64,000 nucleotides of DNA from Mitsuaria sp. PDC51 (GCF_900113225.1 NZ_FOZE01000002.1:558001-622000), one strand, 5' to 3'; numbered from the stretch's first letter, positions 21,101 through 32,497 are shown. Translations and numbers: made by a program. Notes: a model not told the origin generated them from the letters alone.

Positions 21101-21405
21101 GGAACTAGCGGTAGCGTCATCGCCCTTGACGTTCACCACCCGCTGGTCTAGCGGGAAGACCTGACCCCGCACAGCCCCGATGGATTCGCGCATCGTGTCC
21201 GCAAGCCCAGGATTGGCGCGGGTTGCAGGCGGGAATCGGGCGCGAGGGCCGATGGTTGCTGAGCAGGCGTCAATGGCGTTTCGATGACACGCCGCGCCGC
21301 TGTCCCCACCCGTTAGGACAACCCCGCCCTAGGACCTTCCCGGAGGCGCCACCGGCGGTGGGGTCATGGTCGCATTGCGCGCAGTTCCGCTGGGATGCGA
21401 ACCGG
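21101..21405. other. gene-free stretch between the nrdA promoter and pilR
   Basis: About 300 bases upstream of the nrdA promoter and downstream of the pilR stop. I see no convincing gene, tRNA or terminator in it. The open frames crossing it are antisense continuations of nrdA or pilR frames. Confidence 0.5.
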
Positions 21406-23065
<1,660 letters not shown>

Positions 23066-23076
<11 letters not shown>

Positions 23077-24802
23077 GGAGTTCGGTATCGGGGAAATGGG
23101 AATCCGGTCCCGCGGACGGGACCGAGGCAAGCGCGGCGCCTGGCGAAGCCGGCCGCGACAGCAGCACGCGGAACTCGTTCGCCTCGGCGTTCGGCCCGGT
23201 GTCGCGGCGGTGATATTCGATGCGGGCGCCGTAGCGCTCGCACAGCTCGCGGCAAATGTACAGGCCCAGGCCGGAGCCCCGGCTGCGCGTGGAGAAGAAG
23301 GGCTCGAACAAGTGTCTTTCGACCTCGGCCGGGATGGGCTCGGCGCGGCTGAACACCGACAGCCGCACCCACTCGCGGTCCTCGCCCAGCTGCACGCGCA
23401 GCGCGCCCGGACCGGGGCGCGCGTGGCGCAGGCCGTTGTCCAGCAGGTTGATCAGGACGCGGCGCAGGTGCTCGGGCTCGAAGCTGACGAGCAGGCCGTC
23501 GCGCTCGATCTCGACGCGCAGCGGGCTGGCCTCGCCGCCGGGCAGCCGCTGGGTGGTGGCCCAGTCGGCGCAGTACTCGCGCACCAGCGGCGCGACGGCC
23601 AGCGTCAGCGCCACCGGCGCGATGCCGGGCGCGACCTCCATCACGTCGTCGACCAGGCGCTTGAGCCGCTCGACGTTGGACGCCACCATGCGGGTGAGCT
23701 GCTCGCCCTTGGGGTCCTGCGCGAGGTCCTCCGACAGCAGCGCGTTGGCCTGCGCGATCGCGGTCAGCGGGTTGCGGATCTCGTGCGCGATGCCGGCCGA
23801 CACGCGCCCCATCGCGGCCAGCTTCTCCTGGCGATTGCGGGCTTCGAGCAGGCGGTTGTCCTCGAGGAAGAGCACGCACAGGTCGTCGCCGTCCAGCGGC
23901 CGCAGCGTGAAGCGCATGCGCACCCGCAACGAGCGCTGCGAGCCGCGGCCGAAGTCCAGCAGCAGGTCCCGGCCGGCCTCCGGCCAGAGCTCGCCGGCGA
24001 AGGCCTTCTCGACCGCCCGCAGCAGCGGCTTCCAGGCCGGCGTAGTGTCCAGCCGGAACGCCCCCGAGCGCAGCGAGGCGCCTTCCGCGAGCAGCGCCCG
24101 CGCCGCCGGATTGGCGGTGCGCACCAGGCCGCGGCGGTCGACGACGGCGACACCCTCCTCCATCTCCTCGATGACGAGGCGGTTCAGGTCGGCCTGCTGC
24201 CGCGCGTACTCGAGGCTGCCGCGCGCGGCGCGCTCCTCGCGCGCCAGGCGCGACGCGATCTCGTTGGCCAGCAGCGTGACCACGAACAGGCCGCAGCCCA
24301 GCAGCCCGGCCTGGCTGATGCGCAGCGCGCCGTCCTGCTCGTTCAGCACCGCCCAGCCGGACATCGACAGCAGCACCAGGCTGGGCAAGGCGGCGCAGCC
24401 CAGCGCGCGCAGCCGCGGCTGCAGCGCGCCGGCCATCAGCGCCGGCATGAAGAACAGCGCGCCATAAGGGCCGCTGGGATCGCGCACCTGCAGCAGCGTG
24501 AACAGCACCAGGTCGGCGCCGATGCTGACCATGAACTGCCGCGTGCTCAGGCCGGCGCGCTCCTTCGACGGCGTCTCGCCGCCGCCGAACCAGCGCGGCA
24601 GCATCCACGCCAGCACCGCCTGCGTGCCGTAGATCAGCGAGATCAGCGTCGTCCAGCCGGTGGGCTTGGCCCCCATCAGGCCGGCCAGCGACTGCGTCGC
24701 CAGCAGCGCCAGACCCAGCGCCGCGCGCGCACCCATGAAAGCGCGATACAGGCGCTGGATGGTGCTGGCGCTGATGGCGCCGACGGTCTCGGAGGTGGCC
24801 AT
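23066..24802 (-). CDS. pilS: type IV pilus sensor histidine kinase PilS
   Basis: Seen: 578 residues with about six N-terminal membrane helices (about 25-200), a PAS-like domain (about 215-330), the dimerisation helix with phospho-His in GIAHEIRNPLTAI and a HATPase domain with NLLDNGLRHARPG and GSGLGLYICREL. Known: PilS senses pilin levels in the inner membrane and phosphorylates or dephosphorylates PilR. The gene follows the PP0621-type gene by 12 bases and overlaps pilR. Confidence 0.94.
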
Positions 24803-24814
24803 GTGGTCCGGCGC

Positions 24815-25105
24815 TCAGGTGGCGGCGTCGTCGCGCCGGCCGCGCGCCGCCTCGGCGGCTTCCAGGCGATGCTCATGCGCCGCGCGGTGGGCGGCGCTGC
24901 AGAACTGGCCGCCGCGACCGGGCAGCGCATCGCTCGCCGGGAGATGCATGCCGCACTCGGCGCAGCTCACCATGTGCTCGGGCAGGCGCGGCGCAGGCGG
25001 CGGCGCGGGCCGGGCGTTGTCGCGCGGCGTCGGCCGGCCGCGCTTGAAGCCGATCACGAAGGCGATCACCGCCAGCAGGACGATCCAGAAAAGCAGCTTG
25101 ATCAC
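24815..25105 (-). CDS. PP0621-family small membrane protein with Cys motif
   Basis: Seen: 96 residues from a GTG at 25105 (no ATG fits). One membrane helix at the N-terminus (KLLFWIVLLAVIAFVIGF) is followed by a Pro-rich linker and a zinc-finger-like end with CAECGMHLP and later FCSAAH. The C-x2-C...C pattern and the tail are typical of PP0621-type proteins; their function is unknown. It sits between the CcsA-like gene and pilS and is probably in the same transcript. The start codon assignment rests on the membrane helix beginning directly after it. Confidence 0.8.
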   Translation of the reverse strand: MIKLLFWIVLLAVIAFVIGFKRGRPTPRDNARPAPPPAPRLPEHMVSCAECGMHLPASDALPGRGGQFCSAAHRAAHEHRLEAAEAARGRRDDAAT

Positions 25106-25151
25106 GATGGGCGCGGTGGAAGCTTCGGGGAGGAGGTCGACGGGGTCGGCA

Positions 25152-25985
25152 TCAGACGGGCGGACGCTGCAGCACGACCTCGAGCACGAAGCGCGAGCCG
25201 GCATAGGACAGCAGCAACAGCGCGGCGCCGAAGTAGAGCCAGCGCGTCGCACGCCGGCCGCGCCAGCCGAACACGCGACGGCCCGTCAGCAGGCCGGTCA
25301 GCACGACCCAGCCCATCACGGCGAACAGCGTCTTGTGATCCCAGCGCCATTGCGGCGTGAAGGCCACGCCCAGCAGCAGCGCGATCGACAGCACGACCAC
25401 GCCGGCGCCGACGAACTGGAAGGTCAGGCGTTCCAGGCGCAGCAGCGGCGTGCCGAGCGCCGGCGCGCCCTGCCCCTTCTGGGCGCGCATCTGGCGCTCG
25501 GCGCGGTTCAGCATGACCGCATGCATCACCGCGACGCCGCACAGGCCGTAGGACGCCAGGCCCATCGCCCAGTGCAGCGGCGCCAGCGGCGAGCCCGCCT
25601 GCGGTCGGTATTCGCCCGGGAACATCCAGGCCACCAGCATCACCAGCAGGCCCAGCACGCTGAGCAGGCGCTGGGCCGAGGGCAGCGGCAGGAAGCGGCT
25701 CTCGATCAGATAGACGCCGGTCACCAGCCAGATCGTCATCGACAGCGACGGCGCGAAACCGAAGCGCGCCGCGTGGCTGCCGTTGACCGGCGCGGCGCCG
25801 ATGCCGCCGATGTCCACGACCAGCGCGGCCAGGTGCAGCAGCCACGCCAGCACCAGCACCGAGCGCCAGGTGCGGGGCCGCAGATGCGCGAAGGCGGCGG
25901 CAACGGCATAGGCCACCGCGCCGGCGGCGCTGAGGGCGGCCAGGAGCAGGCCGCTGGGCTCGGCGGAGGCGGACGATAAAATCAT
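25152..25985 (-). CDS. CcsA/YpjD-type membrane protein
   Basis: Seen: 277 residues with eight predicted membrane helices and the family features HWAMGLASYGLCGVAVMHAV and WRWDHKTLFAVMGW, the latter holding a conserved His. It belongs to the cytochrome c assembly CcsA/ResC superfamily. In E. coli the homologue YpjD lies next to ffh, as here, and is not a proven haem transporter; it has been linked to magnesium and cobalt resistance. So a role in cytochrome c maturation is possible but not shown. The ATG at 25985 is 46 bases from the divergent ffh gene. Confidence 0.85.
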   Translation of the reverse strand: MILSSASAEPSGLLLAALSAAGAVAYAVAAAFAHLRPRTWRSVLVLAWLLHLAALVVDIGGIGAAPVNGSHAARFGFAPSLSMTIWLVTGVYLIESRFLPLPSAQRLLSVLGLLVMLVAWMFPGEYRPQAGSPLAPLHWAMGLASYGLCGVAVMHAVMLNRAERQMRAQKGQGAPALGTPLLRLERLTFQFVGAGVVVLSIALLLGVAFTPQWRWDHKTLFAVMGWVVLTGLLTGRRVFGWRGRRATRWLYFGAALLLLSYAGSRFVLEVVLQRPPV

Positions 25986-26004
25986 CCGCAAAGTGTAATG
26001 ACGA

Positions 26005-26024
26005 GCGCCCGCTTCCGCGGGCGC
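26005..26024 (+). promoter_or_regulatory. GC-rich hairpin in the ffh leader
   Basis: Seen: a perfect 8-bp stem GCGCCCGC/GCGGGCGC with loop TTCC, ending seven bases before the ffh ATG. A TGTAAT hexamer (25994-25999) could be the -10, putting the hairpin at the 5' end of the mRNA. No Shine-Dalgarno is visible. Effect on translation or stability is inference. Confidence 0.4.
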
Positions 26025-26031
26025 CAATACG

Positions 26032-27426
26032 ATGGCTTCCACCCTGACCGATCGACTGAGCCGGCTCGTGAAGACGATGCGCGGCCAGGCCCGCATCACC
26101 GAGTCCAATGTGCAGGACATGCTGCGCGAGGTGCGCATGGCGCTGCTGGAGGCCGACGTCGCGCTGCCCGTGGTGCGCGACTTCATCGCCCGCGTGAAGG
26201 AGAAGGCGCTCGGCCAGGAGGTGGTCGCCTCGCTGAATCCGGGGCAGGTGCTGGTCTCGGTCGTCCACAAGGAACTGGCCGCGACGATGGGCGAAGGTGT
26301 CGCCGACATCAACCTGGCCGCGCAGCCGCCCGCCATCATCCTGATGGCCGGCCTGCAGGGCGCCGGCAAGACGACGACCACCGCCAAGCTCGCCAAGCAC
26401 CTGACCGAGAAGCGCAAGAAGAAGGTGCTGACGGTCTCGGCGGACGTGTACCGCCCCGCCGCGATCGAGCAGCTCAAGACGGTGACGAAGCAGGCGGGCG
26501 CCGAATGGTTCCCGTCGGCGCCGGACCAGAAGCCGCATGACATCGCCCTGGCGGCGCTGGACCATGCGAAGCGCCACTTCTTCGATGTGCTGCTGGTCGA
26601 CACCGCCGGCCGCCTGGCGATCGACGAAGCGCTGATGGCCGAGATCCGCGACCTGCACGCGACGCTCAAGCCGGTGGAGACGCTGTTCGTGGTCGACGCG
26701 ATGCAGGGTCAGGACGCGATCAACACGGCCAAGGCCTTCAAGGAGGCGCTGCCGCTGACCGGCATCGTGCTGACCAAGCTGGATGGCGACTCGCGCGGCG
26801 GCGCGGCGCTGTCGGTGCGGCAGATCACCGGCGCGCCGATCAAGTTCGCCGGCGTGTCCGAGAAGATCGACGGGCTCGAGGTCTTCGACGCCGACCGCCA
26901 TGCGGGCCGCGTGCTCGGCATGGGCGACATCGTCGCGCTGGTCGAGGAAGTGCAGAAGGGCGTGGACGTCGAGGCCGCGCAGAAGCTGGCCGAGAAACTC
27001 AAGTCCGGCGACGGCTTCGACCTGAACGACTTCCTCGCCCAGATCTCGCAGATGAAGAAGATGGGCGGGCTGTCGGGGCTCATGGACAAGCTGCCCACCC
27101 AGATGACCGCCAAGGCCGGCCAGCCCGACATGGACAAGGCCGAGCGCGACATGAAGCGCATGGAGGGCATCCTCAACGCGATGACCGCCAAGGAGCGCCG
27201 CCAGCCGTCGCTGCTGATGGACGGCAAGTCCAAGGCCGGCCGCAAGCGCCGCATCGCCGCGGGCGCCGGCGTGCAGATCCAGGAGGTCAACCGCCTGCTC
27301 AATCAATTCGATCAGATGCAGGGGATGATGAAGAAGATGAAGGGCGGCGGCCTGATGAAGATGATGAAGAAGATGGGCGGCCTCAAGAACCTCATGGGCG
27401 GCGGGGGCGGCGGCTTCCCGATGTAA
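26032..27426 (+). CDS. ffh: signal recognition particle protein Ffh
   Basis: Seen: 464 residues with an N domain (1-90), a GTPase G domain (GLQGAGKTTTTAKLAKHL, DTAGRLAIDE, TKLDGDSRGGAALS) and a Met-rich M domain ending in the Met/Gly/Lys-rich tail. Known: with 4.5S RNA it binds signal sequences on the ribosome and docks at FtsY. ftsY lies just beyond the shared terminator on the opposite strand, so both protein components of the pathway are encoded together. Length is standard. Confidence 0.98.
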   Translation: MASTLTDRLSRLVKTMRGQARITESNVQDMLREVRMALLEADVALPVVRDFIARVKEKALGQEVVASLNPGQVLVSVVHKELAATMGEGVADINLAAQPPAIILMAGLQGAGKTTTTAKLAKHLTEKRKKKVLTVSADVYRPAAIEQLKTVTKQAGAEWFPSAPDQKPHDIALAALDHAKRHFFDVLLVDTAGRLAIDEALMAEIRDLHATLKPVETLFVVDAMQGQDAINTAKAFKEALPLTGIVLTKLDGDSRGGAALSVRQITGAPIKFAGVSEKIDGLEVFDADRHAGRVLGMGDIVALVEEVQKGVDVEAAQKLAEKLKSGDGFDLNDFLAQISQMKKMGGLSGLMDKLPTQMTAKAGQPDMDKAERDMKRMEGILNAMTAKERRQPSLLMDGKSKAGRKRRIAAGAGVQIQEVNRLLNQFDQMQGMMKKMKGGGLMKMMKKMGGLKNLMGGGGGGFPM

Positions 27427-27461
27427 ATGCAAAAGAGCTCCCTTGGGAGCTCTTTTGCATT
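27426..27461. terminator. bidirectional intrinsic terminator between ffh and ftsY
   Basis: Seen: a perfect 17-bp stem (27426-27442 and 27445-27461) with a TTTT run in one arm and AAAA in the other, so it works in both directions. It starts at the last base of the ffh stop and lies 52 bases after the end of ftsY. Confidence 0.92.
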
Positions 27462-27513
27462 CCGGGGGTCGCACTTCGTCCTTCGACGGACCTGCGACCG
27501 AGGGCTTCGGGTT

Positions 27514-28806
27514 TTATTCGAGCAGGGCCTGCGCGAACTCGCGCGCGTCGAAGGTCTGCAGGTCCTCGAGCTTCTCGCCGACGCCAATGAAGTAGACCGG
27601 GATCGGGCGCTCCCGCGCGATCGCCGCGAGCACGCCGCCCTTGGCCGTGCCGTCCAGCTTGGTGACGATCAGGCCGGTGAGGCCCAGCGCGTCGTCGAAG
27701 GCCTTCACCTGCGTGAGCGCGTTCTGGCCGGTGTTGCCGTCCACGACCAGCAAGACCTCGTGCGGCGCGGTCTCCTGCGCCTTGCCGATCACGCGCTTGA
27801 TCTTCTTCAGCTCCTCCATCAGATGGAGCTGCGTCGGCAGACGGCCGGCGGTATCGGCGATGACGACGTCACAGCCGCGCGCCTTGCCCGCGACCACCGC
27901 GTCATACGTGACCGCCGACGGATCCCCCCCCTCCTGGCTGACGATCTGCACCCGGTTGCGATCCGCCCAGACCGCCAGCTGCTCGCGCGCGGCGGCACGG
28001 AAGGTGTCCGCGGCGGCCAGCAACACATTGGCCTCGGCATCGGCCAGATGGCGCGTCAGCTTGCCGATGCTGGTCGTCTTGCCGGCGCCGTTGACGCCCA
28101 CCACCATCATCACCATCGGCGACTGCTCACCGATCACCAGTTGGCGCTGCAGCGGCTGCAGCAGCTCGGTCAGCGCGTCGACGAGCAGTTGACGCACGAC
28201 GGCGGGCTCGGTGGCCTTGGCGTCCTTGACGCGACGCTTCAGATCCTCGAGCAGGAACTCGGTCGCCTTGACGCCTGCGTCCGCCATCAGCAGCGCGGCC
28301 TCGAGTTCTTCATAAAGCGCATCGTCGATCTGCGTGCCGGTGAAGACCTGGGCGATGCTCGAGCCGGTCTTGCGCAGGCCCTGGCGCAGCTTGTCCATCC
28401 AGGACTTTCGCGGCGCGGGCTCGGGCTCGGCCACTGGTGCCGCGGCTGCGACGGGGACGGTGGCCGGCACAGGCGTGGGCACTGCGACGACCGGCGCGGG
28501 CGCGGGCACATGCACGACGGGCGGCGGCGCAACCGGCGCGGGCGCGACGACAGTCGAAGGGGCCGCGACGGAAGCGTTCGGGCTGGGAATGGGTACCGGC
28601 GCGGGTGCGGTCGTCGAAGGCGGAGCGAGGACGGGCGCGGTCTGCGGAGCCGGGGACGGGGCTTGCGGTGCCGGAGCCGAAACGGGCTCGACGGCGACCG
28701 GCGGGGCCGGGATGGCGGGAGGGGGCGCAGGGACCGCTTCGGGAGCGGGCGCTGGCGTGGGTTCGGAGGATCCGAAGCCCAGTTTTTTCTTGAGGAAGCT
28801 GAACAT
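27514..28806 (-). CDS. ftsY: signal recognition particle receptor FtsY
   Basis: Seen: 430 residues. It starts MFSFLKKKLGF (amphipathic membrane-targeting helix), has a Pro/Ala/Val-rich A domain (about 15-125) with few acidic residues, unlike the acidic A domain of E. coli FtsY, and ends in an NG GTPase domain with GVNGAGKTTSIGKL, DTAGRLPTQ and TKLDGTAKGG. It is the membrane docking partner of Ffh. The low-complexity A domain is likely the fastest-changing part. Confidence 0.97.
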   Translation of the reverse strand: MFSFLKKKLGFGSSEPTPAPAPEAVPAPPPAIPAPPVAVEPVSAPAPQAPSPAPQTAPVLAPPSTTAPAPVPIPSPNASVAAPSTVVAPAPVAPPPVVHVPAPAPVVAVPTPVPATVPVAAAAPVAEPEPAPRKSWMDKLRQGLRKTGSSIAQVFTGTQIDDALYEELEAALLMADAGVKATEFLLEDLKRRVKDAKATEPAVVRQLLVDALTELLQPLQRQLVIGEQSPMVMMVVGVNGAGKTTSIGKLTRHLADAEANVLLAAADTFRAAAREQLAVWADRNRVQIVSQEGGDPSAVTYDAVVAGKARGCDVVIADTAGRLPTQLHLMEELKKIKRVIGKAQETAPHEVLLVVDGNTGQNALTQVKAFDDALGLTGLIVTKLDGTAKGGVLAAIARERPIPVYFIGVGEKLEDLQTFDAREFAQALLE

Positions 28807-28861
28807 GGAGGGGTCGAGAGGACTCGCGCGCCGAACGTTTGTCGCCGTGCTCGGCGGGGGC

Positions 28862-28891
28862 TTGCATTGTCTTCGAAAACTTTGCTATAGT
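28862..28891 (+). promoter_or_regulatory. promoter of tRNA-Met
   Basis: Seen: TTGCAT (28862-28867) and TATAGT (28886-28891) with an 18-base spacer, 14 bases before the tRNA. Confidence 0.7.
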
Positions 28892-28905
28892 CGCGTTCTT
28901 CGCAA

Positions 28906-28982
<77 letters not shown>

Positions 28983-28987
28983 AATAC

Positions 28988-29022
28988 AAACCCCAGCAAG
29001 ACGCAAGTCCTGCTGGGGTTTT
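28988..29022 (+). terminator. intrinsic terminator after tRNA-Met
   Basis: Seen: an 11-bp stem AAACCCCAGCA/TGCTGGGGTTT (28988-28998, 29011-29021) closing in a T-run. Confidence 0.88.
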
Positions 29023-29149
29023 CCGTTTGAGCCTTCGCTTATCGCTCAAGGCCTGCATTCGAGCAGGTCAAGCGGTCGATCGCGCATCTATCGATGCCTG
29101 ACGCTTGTCGCAGCGCCTTCACGCATCATTGCGTGGGCGCGCGCTCCGC

Positions 29150-30604
29150 TTAATTGCAGCTCAGCGTCGCCAGCCCCTTCCCGGCCCCCGCCACATTGAG
29201 CAGCCGCTGCTTCACGCAGGCCGGGTCCTGCACCGTGTACGCATACGGGATGCCGACCGGGAAGTTCGCGGTCGTCGTCCAGTCGGTCGCGTCGCGCGAG
29301 GGGCTGGAGCCGCTCGCCACCCACTTGATGCCGTAGGTCGCGAAGTCCGCCGGGCTCTTCACGTTGTTGTTGCGCAGCTCCCAGTAGCCGATGGAGGAGC
29401 TGTCCCGTGAGGTCACCGGGTTCTGCGCGTTCTCGAAGTAGTTGCCCTCGAGCAGCGAGTAACCGCCCATCCGGATGTTGGCCCCCGAGGTGAGCACATT
29501 CGAGTACAGGTTGTTGTAGAGGTGCGTGTAGCCCGCACGCTGCAGCGGCAGCCGCGACACCACGTTGCTGTACACGTTGTGGTGGAAGGTGATGTAGCGG
29601 TCGCTGGCATCGCTGTCGCTGGAGCCGATCAGCCCGACCTTCTGGTGGTCGTGGATGTAGTTGTACGAGTAGGTGATGTGATGCGCGCCCGCCTTGCTGT
29701 CGATCAGGCCGTCGAACTCGAGGTCACCGGCGCCGGCGCAGTCCTTCGTCGAGCTGAAGAGCGTGTTGTGGTCGATCCAGATGTTGCTCGGCACCCCGCC
29801 GCCCTGGCCCTCGATGCCGATCGCGTCGATCTTCCCCGGCAGCAGACCGATCGTCATGTTGCGGATGATGATGTTGCTGGCCGCCGCCTTGATCGCCAGC
29901 CCGAAGTTCGCGGCCGAGCCGTTGACGCCCTCGATCGTGACGTTGCTCTTGTTCTTGATCTCGACGATCGCGCCGGCCGGCTTCTGCCATTGCGCGCAGG
30001 TATCGGTGATCGTGCCGAAGTCGAAGGTCCCGGCATACCGGATCACCAGCCCGCCGCTGCCGCTGTAGGCGTTGATGGCCGCCTGCATCTCGGCCGCGGT
30101 GGTGACCGTCACCGGTGTCGCCGAGCCGCCGCCGGTCACCGTCCCGGCATAGCCACCGCTGTGGCCTGCGGGTGCGGGTGCGGGGGCCGGTGCCGGCGAT
30201 GGCGCCGGGGCGGGGGAAGGCGCTGGTGAAGGCGCCGGCGCGGGCGAGGCGGCGGGGCCGACGGCGCATTTCTCGGCAATGCCCGGGTTCGGGTCAGCGC
30301 CGCCGAAGGTGGCCGAGGTGCAAGGCACCGTGCCGCTGAGCGTCTTGATGACCCACTTGTCCTTCACGCCGAAGGAGACCTGGCGCGCGGTCGTGCCGAC
30401 CTTGCAGCTGCCGCCCTCGTCGGCGCACTTGGAGAAGCCGGAGGGCCAGTCCACGGCGTGCGCGGCGCCCATCGGGGCCACGGCCCCCACCACGACGGCC
30501 ATGGCGGCCAGCCCCTGGCGCGGGCGCGGCGCGCGCAAAACGCCAGGCAATGGCGGCTGGGGCGCGACCAGTTCGACGGACGCGTCAGTACGGATGTTCT
30601 TCAT
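29150..30604 (-). CDS. secreted pectate lyase (PL1 family)
   Basis: Seen: 484 residues. A long signal region ends at MGAAHA (about residue 50). A small four-Cys module (about 51-118, WPSGFSKCADEGGSCKVG) precedes a Pro/Ala/Ser linker and the parallel beta-helix catalytic domain. Conserved features: NIWIDHNTLF, the Ca2+ region DGLIDSKAGAHHITYSYN, HDHQKVGLIG and the VxRxPxxR motif as VVSRLPLQR. Known: PL1 enzymes cleave polygalacturonate by beta-elimination with Ca2+. The ATG at 30604 has GGAGA upstream. The N-terminal module recalls the Cys module of other secreted plant-wall enzymes and may bind polysaccharide. It lies alone after tRNA-Met. Confidence 0.92.
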   Translation of the reverse strand: MKNIRTDASVELVAPQPPLPGVLRAPRPRQGLAAMAVVVGAVAPMGAAHAVDWPSGFSKCADEGGSCKVGTTARQVSFGVKDKWVIKTLSGTVPCTSATFGGADPNPGIAEKCAVGPAASPAPAPSPAPSPAPAPSPAPAPAPAPAGHSGGYAGTVTGGGSATPVTVTTAAEMQAAINAYSGSGGLVIRYAGTFDFGTITDTCAQWQKPAGAIVEIKNKSNVTIEGVNGSAANFGLAIKAAASNIIIRNMTIGLLPGKIDAIGIEGQGGGVPSNIWIDHNTLFSSTKDCAGAGDLEFDGLIDSKAGAHHITYSYNYIHDHQKVGLIGSSDSDASDRYITFHHNVYSNVVSRLPLQRAGYTHLYNNLYSNVLTSGANIRMGGYSLLEGNYFENAQNPVTSRDSSSIGYWELRNNNVKSPADFATYGIKWVASGSSPSRDATDWTTTANFPVGIPYAYTVQDPACVKQRLLNVAGAGKGLATLSCN

Positions 30605-31089
30605 GAATGTCTCCGAGATCGTTGGAGCGATCCGGCGCGGGCATGGCTCCGCCCTCACCGGTCACCGGTGAATCGAAAAATTGCTCGGGAAACCCAACTG
30701 CCGATTCGCCCGCCTCGCGCGCCGCGGACCAGCAGGGTCCGCTTCGGGGACGGTGACCGTGGGCAGCGGCCAGCGCCGACACGCCAGCGCGCAGGCGCGG
30801 CCATGTCGACAACGGGCGCAGACTAACGAGATCGTCCGTTTTCGGAAAGGCGTTTTACATTTACCAAGCCGGCGTTACGGATAAGCCAAAGTTCCTTTGG
30901 CGCCCTTGTCGTACGCCAATTCCTGCCGCTCTTCGCCCGTCTTACAAATTCCCGGGAAAGTCCCGGCGTTTCCGCGCAAGGATCGACAGTTGAAACCGCC
31001 GACGGCTCCTTAATATCCGCCCCCAGCGGACCCGCCCGGCCCTTCGCCGGCGCCGACCGGACGGTCCGCCAGAAGCACAACGGGGTGGT
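30605..31089. other. divergent intergenic region, pectate lyase / L,D-transpeptidase
   Basis: 485 bases with no gene I can support. It holds a TCACCGGTGA palindrome (30662-30671) preceded by a direct TCACCGG copy, just upstream of the pectate lyase start, and an inverted repeat CCAAAG-TTC-CTTTGG (30886-30900). The stretch 30830-30960 is less GC-rich than its surroundings and is the likeliest place for promoters of both genes. Confidence 0.5.
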
Positions 31090-31914
31090 ATGAAGTCGAT
31101 CGGGTCGTTGGGTCACTGGGGAAGCGCCGCGCGCGAGCGGGTGGTCGCTGCCGCCTCGCTGCTGGCAATGTCCGCCGTGGCGATCACCTTGATGGTCAGC
31201 GCTTCCGCGGCGCGGGCCGAACCCACACTCGGCGGGGCCCTCACGGCGCCGACACCCGCCGTGGCGACGACCACCTCCGTGACGCTGGCACCGCTGTCCC
31301 CGGCCACGCCCGTCCCGGCGCCGACGGTCGCCCGGCCTTCCTCGGCGCTCGTCGTCGACTTCCGCGGCGAACCCGCTTCGCCCGAGGCCCGCGCCATGGC
31401 ACGGGCCGCCTTCGAGCGCGCCGACGCGAAGGGGCTGCCCTTCGCGGTGGTCGACAAGAAGGCCGCCAAGCTTTTCGTCTTCCTCGCCGATGGCCGCCTG
31501 GCCGGCGCCGCGCCGGCGCTGCTGGGCCTGGCCCGCGGCGATCGCGTCGCCCCGGGTGTCGGCGACATGGTCGCCACCGGCATCCCCGCGGACCTGCGCA
31601 CCACGCCCGCCGGCCGCTACGACAGCCAGCCCGGCCCCAACCTGAAGGGCGAGACCGTCATCTGGGTCGACTACGACGCCGCCTTCGCCATCCATCGCCT
31701 GCGCCCCAGCCCGGCGCGCGAACGCCGCGCCGAGCGGCTCGCCTCGCCGTCGCCGGACGACAACCGGATCTCGCTGGGCTGCGTGGTCGTCACCGGCGAG
31801 TTCTTCGACCGCGTCGTCGCGCCGGTGCTTGGCCATGGCGCCGGTGTCGTCTACGTGCTGCCCGAGCCCGCGCCGGCACCGCTGGCGCAGGGTGACGCCA
31901 CCCGCCAGCTCTGA
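31090..31914 (+). CDS. periplasmic L,D-transpeptidase-like protein (YkuD fold)
   Basis: Seen: 274 residues with an N-terminal signal (cleavage near SAARA, about residue 41), a Thr/Pro/Ala-rich linker (to about 85) and a YkuD-type domain. The putative catalytic Cys is in NRISLGCVVVTGEFFDRV, and an upstream His in AFAIHRLRP is the usual partner; the normal pattern is S/T-H-G-C-x-N/R, here I-S-L-G-C-V, so one motif position (His) is replaced by Leu. Known: the family cross-links peptidoglycan or anchors proteins to it. Function is inferred from fold only. Confidence 0.75.
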   Translation: MKSIGSLGHWGSAARERVVAAASLLAMSAVAITLMVSASAARAEPTLGGALTAPTPAVATTTSVTLAPLSPATPVPAPTVARPSSALVVDFRGEPASPEARAMARAAFERADAKGLPFAVVDKKAAKLFVFLADGRLAGAAPALLGLARGDRVAPGVGDMVATGIPADLRTTPAGRYDSQPGPNLKGETVIWVDYDAAFAIHRLRPSPARERRAERLASPSPDDNRISLGCVVVTGEFFDRVVAPVLGHGAGVVYVLPEPAPAPLAQGDATRQL

Positions 31915-32014
31915 CGCCCGGGCCCGAGGCCGCGCGGGCGGCGGCGCACCCCGCCGCGCTCGTCCCGTTAAACTCGCGCCCTTGCGAATTTTCCGCAGCC
32001 ACTGGATCTACACC

Positions 32015-32497
32015 ATGTACCGCTGTGCCCCGCCCGCCCTGCCCCGTCGTCGCCTGCTGACGACGTCGGCCGCCAGCACCGCCGCCGCCGCAACTGCCGC
32101 CGCCTTCGCGGTCCTCTCGACCGTCGCCGGCATCGGCGCGTTCACCGCGCCATCGACCGCCCACGCGCAGATCGTCCCCGGCCACCGCTATTTCCCGCAG
32201 CGCGCGCTGCGCGGCGAACTGGTCATCGGCGTCACGCCGGACGTGAAGCTCAACGGCAAGGCCGCCCGGCTCGCGCCCGGCGCCCGCATCCGCAACGCGG
32301 TCGACCAGGTCGCCACGCCGGGCTCGCTGTACGACCAGAAGCTGACCGTCCTCTACACCACCGACATCAATGGCCTGCTCATGGACGTCTGGGTGCTGAA
32401 CGAGGTCGAGCTGGCCAACAAGTCCTGGCCGACCTCCCCGCAGCAAGCCTCCCAGCTGGTCTTCGACCAGGCCAGCCAGGTCTGGCGCAAGCCCTGA
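32015..32497 (+). CDS. exported protein of unknown function
   Basis: Seen: 160 residues. An N-terminal region with RRRLLTTSA and a hydrophobic Ala-rich stretch ending TAHAQ is a signal peptide; the Arg triplet makes Tat export possible. The mature part (about 105 residues) starts [20 protein letters not shown] and contains [22 protein letters not shown]. No enzyme motif is visible. It precedes miaB by 55 bases, an arrangement I recognise in related Burkholderiales, but without a known function. The ATG at 32015 is chosen over the longer frame because the signal peptide begins there. Confidence 0.75.
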   Translation: MYRCAPPALPRRRLLTTSAASTAAAATAAAFAVLSTVAGIGAFTAPSTAHAQIVPGHRYFPQRALRGELVIGVTPDVKLNGKAARLAPGARIRNAVDQVATPGSLYDQKLTVLYTTDINGLLMDVWVLNEVELANKSWPTSPQQASQLVFDQASQVWRKP

